This document shows positions 48,417 to 58,842 of a stretch of 64,000 nt of DNA, piece by piece (position 1 is the first letter of the stretch; the number at the start of each line of letters is the position of its first letter). Under the pieces are notes generated by a model. The model was not told the origin of the DNA and searched no databases. It saw only the letters and a list, made by a program, of their open reading frames with translations. Source of the DNA: Pogonophryne albipinna (Eukaryota > Chordata > Actinopteri > Perciformes > Artedidraconidae); contig CM053244.1 of the NCBI GenBank assembly GCA_028583405.1, positions 2,403,607 to 2,467,606 on the forward strand. Reading direction: 5' to 3'. The position numbers were made by a program, and so were the translations under genes.

Positions 48417-48472
<56 letters not shown>
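48417..48472. repeat. (GT)n microsatellite in right arm
   Basis: Pure GT repeat of about 56 bp, mirror of the interrupted CA tract at 35522-35648. Confidence 0.95.
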
Positions 48473-48475
<3 letters not shown>

Positions 48476-49009
48476 ATTGTTCTTAAAGGTAGGGGTACGT
48501 CATTTTGGAGAAACCAGCTCGAGTGAGCTAGAATTAGAAAAGTACACAACCGAAAATCTGCCACTTCCTCCCAGAGCCCCTCCTCCAGCACACATGAACT
48601 CGCTCACACGACAAAAAGAGGGCACGAGATATGTTTGTGCACAGATCTCTGGCTGTAGGCGTCTGAACCCCGCACAGCTGTGGCATTCGTTTCCTGACTG
48701 GCGCTCCGGACGGATGGCGGTAAGTTGTCACAGGCGTCTCTTGACCATTTTTCTTTTTTGCAAGGTGACTTGGTAAGTGGAAATTACTGTCTTTTTAATT
48801 AGTTTTGAGCTTATTTCTATTTTCACCTAATTCCACCCCCCACTATCTGCGGGGCTCATAGCCCAAAAGGAAGGGGGTGGAGAAAGGGGGGAGAGGCCTG
48901 GGCTGGGAGGGGGTTGGACAGTCTCACGCATAACTTCAAAGAGACACCTAGATTAACATCAAAGGCTTATAACACACCACATCAAAGGGCAAAACATCAA
49001 AGGCTAATT

Positions 49010-49400
49010 AGATTATACAACCCCGAGGGGACCAGACAGCATAACTTCAAAGAGACTGCCTTAATCAACACATCAAAGAAATAGACAACAAAAAGCCCTC
49101 CACAGGGGGGCTTTTCACACCTACCTGTTATAACAACTCACATCAAAGGCTTAGACTACAAGGGGGGACAGGGGCCAGACAACATAACTTCAAAGAGACT
49201 ATCTTAATCAACACATCAAAGAATTAGACAACAAAGGGGTGTGAGGGGTCAGACAACATAACTTCAAAGAGACTGCCTTAATCAATACATCAAATAATTA
49301 GACTACAAAGGGGTGTGAGGGGCCAGACAACATAACTTCAAAGAGACTGCCTTAATCAATACATCAAAGAATTAGACAACAAAGGCACTACACAGGGGGC
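49010..49400. repeat. Subterminal ~75-bp tandem repeats, right arm
   Basis: Mirror of 34600-34985, with CATAACTTCAAAGAGACTGCC and CATCAAAGAATTAGAC repeated four to five times. Confidence 0.8.
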
Positions 49401-49560
49401 TTTTCACACCTACCTGTTATAACACCTCACCCCCCACATCAAAGGGTCTCGAACAATGGGAGGCGGGACTTAGCTCATTAGCATAATTTGGGGCGTGTCC
49501 ATCTGTCACTTGTTATGCATACTAATGTGACGAAAGCGGGATTGGTATAACTACTCACCT

Positions 49561-50535
49561 GCCTCTTGAGACATCGCCCCCCAGAACTGGGGAACCGCCC
49601 AGGGCGGCCCACCTTCATCTGTGTCATCTCTGAGTACCACGGCGCCCTGACGCGGTCCGGAGCCACTAGGATGACTGACAGATGTTCTCGCCTCACTCTC
49701 CCCAGGAGAGGGAGAATGAGACGCAGCGGTGGAAAGGCGTATAGCAGCTTCCTTGGCCATGGCTCGTGTGCAAACGCGTCCACCCCCAAGGGCGGGTCGT
49801 CGCTCAGGGCCATGGAGAACCACAGGGCACAGTGGTTGTTGCGCCGGCTGGCGAACAGATCCACTTCCGCTCTCCCGAACTGGGCCCAGATCTGCTTCAC
49901 CACCTCCGGGTGAAGCGTCCATTCGCCTGGCAGGGGGCCGCCCCTCGACATGAGGTCGGCCCCCCTGTTCTCCAGTCCCGGGATATGGAGGGCTCTCAGG
50001 GCTAACACCGCCTCTGATGCCCATAACCACAGCCTCTCCGCTGTGGTCAACAAGGCGGCGGAGCTGACTCCGCCCTGCCTGTTGATATAAGCCACTGTGG
50101 TGCTGTTGTCGCTCCTGACCATTACATGTCTCCCTTGAATTAGGGGCATGAAATGCTGGAGGACTAACACTACCGCCCGTAGCTCTAGGAGGTTGCTGTG
50201 TCGAAACTCTGTTAGTGCCCAGCGCCCACCTATAGCCCTCTTCAGGCAGGTCCCTCCCCATCCTGTTCTGGATGCGTCTGTGAACACTGTGATGTAGGAG
50301 GTCATCCTTCCCAGTGGAGACCCCCTCCGGAGGTGATCCGGGGACCCCCAAAACCGGAGGTTGCCCTCCACTGAGGGGGGGATGGTCACCAGCCGCCGTT
50401 TGTGCCTCTTGGGATCCAAACGCAGGCTGGAGAACCACCTCTGCAGGCGGCGCATATGCAGTAACCCCAGCGGGACCACAATGTGAGCAGCCGCCATGAG
50501 ACTCAAAGTCTGCTTGACAGTTAAAGCTGTCACTG
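49561..50535 (-). pseudogene. DIRS RNase H and downstream region
   Basis: The frame gives an RNase H domain with all acidic positions: VFTDASRTGWGG (Asp), LLELRAVVLVLQ (Glu), MVRSDNSTTVAYI (Asp) and HIPGLENRGADLMSR (Asp). It continues with AEVDLFASRRNNHCALWFS and AFPPLRLILPLL, typical of the region between RNase H and recombinase in DIRS. The foldback element interrupts just after the KRQ that follows GGRCL. This enzyme removes RNA from the RNA-DNA hybrid. The domain itself looks intact although the element is dead. Confidence 0.85.
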
Positions 50536-50917
50536 TCGCCCCCTGTGAACCGCCCGGAGAAGGGACGCACTTATGCTCTCTGACAGGGTGGCGCGTAGCA
50601 CGCCTGCATCGAGCACCACTCCCACTACAACGCCTGTTGGTGAGGTATGGGGGTGCTCTTTTTTCAATTGATCGCAAAGCCTAATTTGGTTAGGTGTGTG
50701 ATCAATTGTGCTGTGCAAAACATTGCCTGTTCCCGGGACCCAGTCATGACTATGAGGTCGTCTAGTAAAAGAAAGCGATTCAGGCCGCGAAAACGATTCA
50801 GGCCGCGGAGATCTAGAATAGGTCTGAATTCCCCTGTCCTCCTGAGAACCAGGAAGTACATGGAATAAAGACCCTTTTCTCTGTGCTGAGGGTGCACAAC
50901 AGACACAGCCTGTTTTT
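50536..50917 (-). pseudogene. DIRS reverse transcriptase, palm region largely deleted
   Basis: Upstream pieces read GLYSMYFLVLRRTGEFRPI and LDLRGLN, followed almost at once by LLLDDLIVMTGSREQ, the catalytic DD box. The 100 or so residues that normally separate these motifs are missing, and RGLNRF is duplicated at the junction. A C-terminal piece (VLDAGVLRATLSESI) follows in another frame. No active RT can come from this copy. Confidence 0.75.
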
Positions 50918-51564
50918 TTACATTACATTACATTACATTGCATTTAGCTGACGCTTTTATCCAAAGCGACTTACAATAAGTGCGTTCGACCAACATAATA
51001 GAAACTTGAAGAAAACAGAATCATATAAGTACATCAGGCTTCATAGAGCAAAAACATTTCAAGTGCTACTCAACTGGCTTTAGATAAGCCAGCTCTTTTT
51101 TAGTATATAAGTGCTTTGTTAATAGTTCTATCGCTCGAAGTGGAGTCGAAAGAGATGAGTTTTCAGTCTGCGCCGGAAGGTGTGTAAGCTATCTGCTGTC
51201 CTGATGTCAATGGGGAGCTCATTCCACCATTTTGGAGCCAGGATAGCAAACCCACGTGTTTTTGCAAATGGGAACTTGGGTCCCCTTCGCAGCGAGGGTG
51301 CAGCGAGCCGTTTGGTTGATGCAGAGCGGAGTGCACGTGCTAGGGTGTACGGTTTAACCATGTCCTGGATGTAGGGAGGGCCAGATCCATTCGCAGCATG
51401 GTACGCAAGTACCATTGTCTTGAAGTGGATTCTTGCAGTTACTGGAAGCCAGTGAAGGCAGCGGAGGAGCGGCGTGGTGTGGGAGAATTTAGGAAGGTTG
51501 AAGACCAGGCGAGCAGCTGCATTCTGGATGAGCTGCAGAGGTCGGATGGCACATGCAGGTAGAC
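50918..51564 (-). mobile_element. 5'-truncated L2/CR1-group LINE tail in DIRS RT gene
   Basis: A 647-bp LINE tail on the minus strand, flanked by a 12-bp duplication with one mismatch, CAGCCTGTTTTT (50906-50917) and CAGCCTGTTTCT (51565-51576). Its frame reads LQLIQNAAARLVFN, LHWLPVTARIHFK, WWNELPIDIR and RLKTHLFRLHFER, with 3' repeats of AATGT (plus strand ACATT). It is the same family as 26718-27295 and retains about 80 bp more at its 5' end. Confidence 0.88.
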
Positions 51565-51576
51565 CAGCCTGTTTCT

Positions 51577-53680
51577 GCACCAGAGCCTGAATCTCTGCTG
51601 AGAGGAAACACATCTCCTCCTGGGAGGACAGATTTACCTCTCGCATGCCCATAAAAAGAGGTGGGTTTGGGACACCCACAAGACAGTGGTCCATGTGATA
51701 CAGTGGTACAGTGTATAGACATGTGGTACAGTGGGACGCTGCAAAACTGGAGTGAATAGCCCCGTTTCAGCGTCCTCCTGTCCCTCCACCTTGTTAGCAC
51801 ACAGCTGAGTTTCCATTCCCCAGAACGTGTTAATGGACAAGCCCTCAGCCGTGGGGCCGCAGCTATGAAGCTGTGATACTCTCTGGTGACCCGTTCCGCC
51901 GCAAAAACTCCCCGCGAAGGGAAGATTTGCCCATGGAGGGTTGACACAGAAAGGGCCGATTATTTACTGAGGACCCTGAACGCACCGCCGCGCGCTCTTG
52001 TGTGAGTGCGGGCTCCGCCATAATGCAGCCTTTACCACTACGGGTAAACTGCATTGGAGTCTTTGCTCTAGGCGTAGTGTGTTCTCTGACAGCAATACGC
52101 CGGCCATAATGTCCCTGTACCCGCATAGCGCTCTCCTTTAGATAGCACTCCCTGCGGTTCATCCCTCTGCGCATGCCCACTAGCCACCTCCTTTACAGGA
52201 GCTACAGCTGGGGCAGCGAATGGGGAATTTGTACGGTTAACATTGTGTGTAGGCCTAAGTGTGGCCTTTGTGGAAACAAAAGACACTTAGATTTGGATAC
52301 AGATCAACCTCATTTTTATTAGAAAACGTAGTGATCTGTGCATTATACAGGGAGGAGGCGGGATTCGCCCCCTCGTCCCGGGCCAGTCAGATCCGTAAAG
52401 ACGGAAAGCCCGTCCCCGTGAGTGCCGGCACGCCGGTTCCACGGGGTGGGCCGAAGAGGTGGAGGGCGCCGCGGGCACGGGGATCTCCGTGCTGGCACCT
52501 CTCCCTTCGTCTCACCTCTCTACTGAGGTCTTTGAACGCACCGTGGCCCGCCCTCGGGGGAGGGGGGCAGCGCGCGCGCCGTCACAATGCCGTCTCTTTG
52601 AAACGGACATTATGGGGAAAAGTGGAATTGTGGAGAGAAATAACTCTTACTCTGGGATAAATGCAATAGTCTTTACTGAATGCATTTTTCCCACACACAT
52701 ACCTCACTCCAGAACTAGAGTTTACAAACGTAAACCACCGTTCTCCTACGGGGGTCCCTGAACGCACCGCGGCCACTCTCACGAGGGCCGCGCGCCCACG
52801 TATTAACGCTGTATTTCCCATTGCAACGGTGAAATGCATTAATCGGAGCTATTATACCAGGCAAGGTGTGTTTTCTGACAACAGCACGCCGGCAATAGCG
52901 TCTCTTGAACCCGCACAGTGCTTTGACAGCACTCGGTTTATTCCACTCACGTGCACACGCCCACCTGCTGGCTCCCTATACTGGGGTTTACAGCAGGGGC
53001 GGGGAGTGTAGGACAGTGTTTCTTCCTCTGGGAATGGGCAAGAAGCAGCCACGCTGCGACTACTCCTCGTCCCGTGAGCAAGGAGATCGATCCAAAGAGC
53101 CCTTCCGTAAACACGGGGGCTCCCAGAAGATCAACACGATCCTCTTTGGAAAGTGCCACGCGGCGTGATATCCCAGGGACATCACACGGCGGGCAGCGGC
53201 GGCGGCCTGTGATGAAGTAGGGTCGACCCTATATCATGTGAAGCCACCGAGCACCGGTCCCCGGGGGGAACCGGGCCTGGGGCAAGGCCCGTGGACCAAG
53301 CTACTTATTCGGCCTTGCGGCCCAATAATCGCTCTGACCTGGTGAGGCGGGGGCATCTCTAGCAATGAGCGAGTAGCCCACACACCCGCCGCCATGATCA
53401 TCATCCAGGGAGAGTACAGCCCTGGTCGGTGGACTTCCATGGACGCCAGACCCGAAAGGAATGGCGAACGTGAATGGCACTAGCCTCGGCCATATCCTGG
53501 TCCCCCAAACACTCGAAGCAAAGGTAGTGGGGATCGGCGCCCGCTATTTCAGCCAGGGCACGAAGGACAGGCCCGGGTCTCTAGCAGTGGCGACTCCCTG
53601 GAGGTATGATAACTCTTTCTTCTTCTTTCAAACGTCTCAGTCTCTCGTGGAATCACTTCCGCTGCTGAAGAGAAAAGGAT
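51577..53680 (-). pseudogene. Degraded DIRS gag / RT-proximal region with internal duplications
   Basis: Fragments near 51577-51950 (SAEIQALVQK just before the LINE; TRTLKRGYSLQF-like upstream) belong to the start of the RT ORF. From 51960 to 53050 no long frame remains. The sequence contains related segments, each with GAACGCACCG (about 51968, 52527, 52758) and GTGTTCTCTGACA / GTGTTTTCTGACA (about 52078, 52870), pointing to internal duplication. 53050-53680 is the leader side of the gag region with no frame I trust. Confidence 0.5.
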
Positions 53681-53846
53681 GATAGTCAGGAGGCGAGGCC
53701 TCCTTTTATACGGTGTGATGCGCGCGCATTCAGGTAGGCCCGCCCAAGGCCGGCTACGTCTATAGAAGTCACAGTGGGAGAATGCTCGCAGGGTAAGGTA
53801 GTACCCATAGAGTCCAGTAGAGGGCGGAGCCTGTGAGAGATATAAC
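53681..53846. repeat. DIRS right terminal inverted repeat
   Basis: It runs from GTCAGGAGGCGAGG to GAGAGATATAAC and is the reverse complement of 27671-27835. Its outer end is echoed in the internal complementary region at about 27928-27974. It marks the 5' side of the minus-strand element and would contain the promoter. Confidence 0.85.
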
Positions 53847-54311
53847 CACAGTGTTCTGGGTTCAGGTGTTAGTTTGTGTCAACATGGGGTTTCCTCCAGC
53901 TTTCCACCACAGTCTAAAGACGAAAGGTTATTACAGTTTTTCTCGATTGCTAACACACTCAAATTATACATAAAGCACAATTATTTTAACTGACACTCAA
54001 AGAGCAAAACATCGGCTCAAATCTCCAGAACTCTAAACACGTTTTCAGCTTTTCACACAATTTGCAATTCAACATGGCACTTTTTGCAAACCACTGCACA
54101 TGTTTCTCCACGTAAGACACAGGAATCTGGCATAAAGTCACGTGTTAGCAGGTTTAAAACACTGATATTTAAAATGCCTCACACATGGACCAATGATCAA
54201 GAAACACGTTCTACCTGACCAAATACCTGGTAGCATAATTGTTGGCTCATCAATCAGAATGTTAGCACTATAAAAAGACCACAGGTGAGTACTCTCTTAC
54301 AGCAACTATAG

Positions 54312-55020
54312 AGAACCGCAGTGACGCGTCCTAAAACCCGGAAGTAAGTTAGCATTTTTACCACGTCCGGTTCCTTCGATAAAAAGCAATGCAATTTCTC
54401 CATAGGATTTTGGAAAATAGCTCCAAATAAGGTCTGTGTTTGACACAAATTGAAGAGACGGATCACGTTTTGTTCTACGACATTAAATACATCAGCAGTG
54501 ACCCCACTGGTGATTTTTGAAGAGTTTACGTGTCTGAAAAACGATGGTTGTTAACAAGTGGCTGAATCGGACTACAGAAGTTGTCTAGGCCGTTTTACGT
54601 CATTACACCGAACACGTAAAACACTCCCGCTAAGTTTGTTTGCCCTGTTCTGCTTGAAAGCAAGTACCTGCCTCCTGCAAACTGTTGAAACAAACGCTTC
54701 AACTTGTACCATTTACAATCTGTATGTTTGAATATGGATCTTAAGTTGGCGTGACGTTGAAGCTGCTGTAGTTCCTTTATAGCATAACGTTGCATTTTGC
54801 TTCTTGCGACTAGATTTATGCTTCGAAAATTATAAAAGTAGGATAGACATGTGGATATTATCCGGCTGAACAAAACGTGATCCGTCTCTTAAATGTGTGT
54901 CAACCACAGACCGTATTTCGAGCTATTTTCCAAAATCCTATGGAGAAATTGCATTGCGTTTTTGACGAAGGAACCGGAAGGAGTTTACATCCGGGTTTTA
55001 GGACGCGTCACTGTGGTTCT
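54312..55020. mobile_element. 709-bp foldback/MITE with ~160-bp inverted arms
   Basis: The left arm begins AGAACCGCAGTGACGCGTCC and the right arm ends with its near complement. The arms match for about 160 bp, including TAAAACCCGG, AATTTCTCCATAGGATTTTG and GGATCACGTTTTGTT. The loop is about 385 bp with no coding signal. No target duplication is clear. It lies just upstream of the Tc1-like transposase start. Confidence 0.75.
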
Positions 55021-55034
55021 TTATGGAAGCCAAC

Positions 55035-55606
55035 ATGGAAGCAAGAGGAAGAGGAAGAGCTGGGCTGAGAGTGAGAGGAGGAGGAAGAGGTGGGTGATAG
55101 TGAGAGGAGGAAGAATGAGAGGTAGAGGTAGAGCTGTAGGGAGAGGACGTGGACAAAGAAGAATACTCTCTAATGAAATGAAATGTTATCAACCATGGTT
55201 TGACGATGAGAGAGGCTGGACAGAGGGTTCAGCCTAATCTAAGCCGATGTACTGTTGCCTCTGTAATCCGGACACTTAGACTTGAAAACAGGTTAGTTAC
55301 CAGTTTTTAGCTCTGCATAATTCATGATATATCAGTGCTTATATCTGTTGTGTGAAACGTATTTACTTCATTACTGTAATTTAATTGTTGGCATGTTGTA
55401 TACTATAACTGTACAACAATCCTGCACAATTTACTGTGGTAAACTTACTTGTATGCAACACAGACACTGACCAACCACTATATCTTTGTTGTTTATCTGA
55501 AGGACTGAGAAAAAAAGAGGTGCAGGTGGAAAGCTAAGGATTTCCAATGAGGCACAGGAAGCAGCAGTTACAAACTGGGTTTTGGCAAACAATGCATCAC
55601 ACTTAG
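55035..55606 (+). pseudogene. Tc1-like transposase N-terminal exons (RGR-rich, HTH)
   Basis: From the ATG at 55035 the frame reads MEARGRGRAGLRVRGGGRG before a stop. A neighbouring frame continues RGRGRAVGRGRGQRRILSNEM, and after a gap VQPNLSRCTVASVIRTLRL (55231-55289) is the helix-turn-helix, ending at a GTTAGT donor. A second exon at about 55503 contains GGKLRISNEAQEAAVTNWVL, cut by the Gypsy insertion. Several indels and stops make it non-functional. RGR-rich starts of this type belong to a known fish group of IS630/Tc1-like transposases. Confidence 0.6.
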
Positions 55607-56106
55607 TGTCACAATCTTAAGGAGAACCCAAATGCAGCACTCGAGAAACCAAGGAGAATTGGTAATAAACTTTATTGGAGATTCCACTGGATCTGAGGAA
55701 TACCAATCGAGCAGTTTAACGCACCGGAGGACAGCGGGCAGAAGGTGAGTCAGGGACAGGCAGAGAGTCAGGGAGTAAGCGAGGCGGTCAGCGTAGATAC
55801 AGGCAGGGTCGGATAACAGGCCAGACAGGATAGTCGAGGGACAGGCAGGATCAGGGAACAGGCAGAGCAGGCAGATCGAGGACAGGCAGGGTCGGAACCG
55901 GGTAGGCAATCTGGTATCAAACGCGGGAAAGACAAGCATGAGGCAAAGTACAATCTGGCAAAGAGTGTGTGTAATGTGCGGGTTTAAATACTGGCGGAAA
56001 CTAATGGGTGCAGAAGAGAAAGAGAGTGAGCTAACGAGTGGGTGTGGAAAACAGGTGAGACAGGTGAATGGAAAACTACTGTTGAATGATGGAGCAGACT
56101 ATGACA
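55607..56106 (-). repeat. Gypsy 3' LTR (minus-strand orientation)
   Basis: 500 bp, TGTCAC...ATGACA. It matches the other LTR throughout on inspection. The element orientation comes from the gag and integrase frames. Confidence 0.95.
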
Positions 56107-56177
56107 GAACCCCCCCCTTAATGGACGGCTCCTGACGTCCCTAAATGCTAATCTACAGAGCAGGGTGTGAGGTGGGA

Positions 56178-57950
56178 TTAATACTCATCTGAAAAAGTTC
56201 TTTCGGCCTCCCTCTCCTGCCCCCTGTGGGAATCTGCGTCCTCATCAGAAGCCGGCCCCTCGCTGTCCTCCTCTGAAGAGCTGACGGTAAGAGGAGAGAC
56301 TCTCCCTGTGTCTCTGCCCGTCGACGTGACGGTCTTAGATGGTTGCTCGGGATTACGCCGATGGAACTCCCTGATGAGCTGGGGGTCCAACACATGACGA
56401 GCTGGAACCCAAGCCCTCTCCTCAGGGCCGTAACCCTTCCAGTCCACCAGGTACTGGACTCCTCTTCCTCTGCGACGGGAACGAAGAAGTCGTCGGAGAG
56501 TGTACGTAGGCCCGCCGTCAATCATCCGGGGGGGTGGTGGGGGAGGGACCGCAGGAACCAAGGCACTCTCTCGGACAGGTTTGATCCTGGAAACGTGGAA
56601 GGTGGGATGGATCCGCAGAGTCCGAGGCAGTCTTAGCCTTACTGCTGCGGGATTGATTATCCTGACAATCTCAAAAGGTCCAATGAATCTAGGTGCAAGC
56701 TTCTTCGAATCCACCCGTAAAGGAATATCCCGGGAGGAAAGCCATACCTTTTGGCCCACCTGGTAGACAGGTGCTTTGGAACGTCGGCGGTTGGCAGAGG
56801 AGGCGTACCGGTTGGCCGAACAAACGAGAGTTCTCCGGGCTTGATTCCAGGTCCGTCGACAACGACGGATGAAAGCCTGGACGGACGGACAGGTAACCTC
56901 CCTCTCCAGAGCCGGAAACAGAGGGGGTTGAAACCCGTAAGCACACTGAAATGGGGACAGCTTGGTGGCCGAACTGACCAGAGTGTTGTGGGCGTACTCG
57001 ACCCAGAGCAGTTGTTTAGCCCAGGCCGCTGGGTGCTTGGAGACTATACAGCGTAAGGTCGTCTCCATCTCCTGGTTCTTTCTTTCTGTCTGACCGTTGG
57101 ATTGCGGATGGAAACCGGATGACAGACTGACCGTGGCCCCAAGGAGCGTGCAGAATTCCCTCCAGAACACCGAGGTAAATTGAGGACCACGATCGGAAAC
57201 CACATCAGTAGGCAGCCCATGGAGCCGGAACACATGGAGCAGGACCAGCTCCGCCGTCTCTTTAGCTGAGGGGAGCTTGGGTATCGGCACAAAATGAGCC
57301 ATCTTACTGAATCGGTCTACCACCGTCAAGATGGCAGTGTGTCCGTTGGACGGTGGCAGACCAGTAACAAAGTCCAGAGAAATGTGAGACCAGGGGCGAT
57401 GAGGGATAGGCAGAGGTCGTAGGAGACCAGCAGGAGCTTGGTGAGAAGACTTGTTTTGATTGCAAACAGGGCAGGCATTAACAAATTCCCTGGTGTCCTC
57501 CTTAAGTGTTGCCCACCAGAACCTTTGCTGGACTACCTCCCATGTACGTTGGATCCCAGGATGGCAGGTGAGTCTGGAGTTATGAGCCAACTGGATAACA
57601 TCAGACCTCAACGTCTGCGGAACGAACAGGCGGTTCGGAGGACAGGCACTGGGTCCCGGCTGGTCCTGCTGGGCGGCCTTGACCCTCTCCTCCACCTCCC
57701 AGATGAGGGCGGCGACGAGCTGAGGAGTCGGAAGGATGGTGTCGAAGCCCCTGGGAATGTTACTTCCCTCTCCAAACTGACGAGAAAGAGCGTCAGCCTT
57801 AATGTTCCGAGAACCAGGGCGGTAGGAGAGGGAGAAATTGAACCGAGTGAAGAAAAGGGCCCATCTAGCCTGTCGGGAATTCAGTCTGCGGGCCGACCGG
57901 ATGTACTCCAAATTCTTGTGGTCGGTCCACACCAGGAAAGGTTGACTGGT
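56178..57950 (-). pseudogene. Gypsy pol 3' part: RNase H end, integrase, chromodomain
   Basis: An uninterrupted frame. It opens with the last part of RNase H ([33 protein letters not shown]). The integrase zinc finger follows (HPG, then CPVCNQNK). The DDE core is [21 protein letters not shown] and [16 protein letters not shown]. At the C-terminus is a chromodomain ([18 protein letters not shown]), which places the element among chromoviruses. Integrase inserts the cDNA and the chromodomain guides it to chromatin. Everything upstream of the RNase H end is deleted, so it has no proper start and must be considered defective. Confidence 0.9.
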
Positions 57951-58824
57951 CCCCCCCTGGTTGCGGCTCTGGAGTGAGGTGAGGAGTCGCAGCCAAACTC
58001 GGACGTCGGGGCGCCCAGGCATGTTGAACTCCCTCCGATCGTCGCTCCCGTCTCCGTGTCTGGATGCGCCGATCCATGCGGGAAGTCAGTTCGATCAACC
58101 CATCCAGTGAATTGGGCAGATCAAAAGACACCAGCTCGTCTTTAATGTAATCCGCCAAACCACGCAGATAGGCGTCACACTGGGCTGCAGAATTCCAGTT
58201 GCTGAGGCGGCTCTGGGTGCGAAACTCAATGGCATAATCCACCACAGATCCATTACCCTGGCTCAGGTTCAGTAGTCCTCCTGCAGCGTCTGGACCCACA
58301 GACACGGGTCCAAACACCTTGCGCAGCTCCGCAGAAAAAGCGGGGAACGAAGAGCAGGCGGGTGTTTGTTGCTCCCATTCCGCTGTGCCCCACAGTCGGG
58401 CTTTCCCAGTCAAATGATTGACCGTGAACGCCACACGAGCAGCTTCAGAAGCGAAAGTGTGTGGCTGCAGCGCAAACAGGATAGAACAGTTCGTAAGAAA
58501 CGGGCTGCAGCCCTCCGGTTCCCCGGCGTAGCGCTCCGGAGTTCCCACCCGAGGCTCCGGGGTAAATCCCATCAGAGGTGATGCAGAAGCGGGTGTCGAC
58601 GGCATAGGAAGAGGCGCTGGAGCGGCCACTCCTGCCACTAGCTGCTGCACAGTAGCCGTTAGCTGCTGTAGCTGCGCAGATAAATAGGTTAGCGTCTGGT
58701 CATGTGAAGAGTTAGCATGATGAGCCTCGGTGGCCAGGGCGGCTATCGAGGCTTCCTGCCTCTGGAGAGCGTCCTCAACTCTCTCGAAACGGTCTCTAGG
58801 TGAAGAGGAGTGCGCTGGGTCCAT
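57951..58824 (-). pseudogene. Gypsy gag, 3'-truncated by internal deletion
   Basis: It starts at MDPAHSSSPRDRFERVEDAL and shows a short coiled coil (YLSAQLQQLTATVQQLV), then capsid-type sequence (PERYAGEPEGCSPFL, FTVNHLTGKARLWGTAEW, FGPVSVGPDAAGGLL, AIEFRTQSRLSNWN, LRGLADYIKDEL). It runs to TPEPQPGG and then passes at a G/C-rich run (57951-57957) into pol sequence in the wrong frame, where it soon stops. The zinc knuckle expected after this point is missing. Capsid assembly alone might still be possible. Confidence 0.88.
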
Positions 58825-58842
58825 GTTCTGGCCAGATTGTTC

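Larger units (their letters stand above)
34436..49556. mobile_element. Giant foldback (palindromic) element, 15.1 kb including nested Kolobok
   Basis: It starts GAGTAGTTATACCAATCCCG and ends with the reverse complement. The inverted arms extend essentially to a central hairpin at about 41236. ACCT is duplicated outside (34432-34435 and 49557-49560), and reading across the DIRS sequence with one ACCT makes RNase H and recombinase adjacent as expected. Without the Kolobok the element is about 11.6 kb, with arms of about 6.8 kb (left) and 4.8 kb (right). The arms hold subterminal repeats, (CA)n, and large satellite arrays. I found no transposase. The 4-bp duplication and GAG terminus do not let me name a superfamily. 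Confidence 0.85.
27639..53846 (-). mobile_element. DIRS-type retrotransposon, about 5.6 kb, swollen by three insertions
   Basis: On the minus strand the order is 5' inverted repeat (53846), degraded gag region, RT, RNase H, tyrosine recombinase and 3' inverted repeat (27639), which is the DIRS order. Its ends are inverted (GGACTCTATGGGTAC and neighbours, 27671-27830 versus 53681-53836). An internal complementary region at 27874-27974 is the reverse complement of the two joined outer ends, a hallmark of circular DIRS replication. Subtracting the insertions at 28795-33651, 34436-49556 and 50918-51564 with their duplications leaves about 5.56 kb, a normal DIRS length. The coding parts carry frameshifts and a large RT deletion, so it is dead. 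Confidence 0.88.

Noticed and set aside
27639..53846. The 26-kb inverted-ended unit as a giant DNA transposon
   Set aside because: The internal complementary region, RT/RNase H and recombinase show it is a DIRS retrotransposon enlarged by insertions.
57438..57977. 179-codon plus-strand frame
   Set aside because: Antisense shadow of the Gypsy pol frame.
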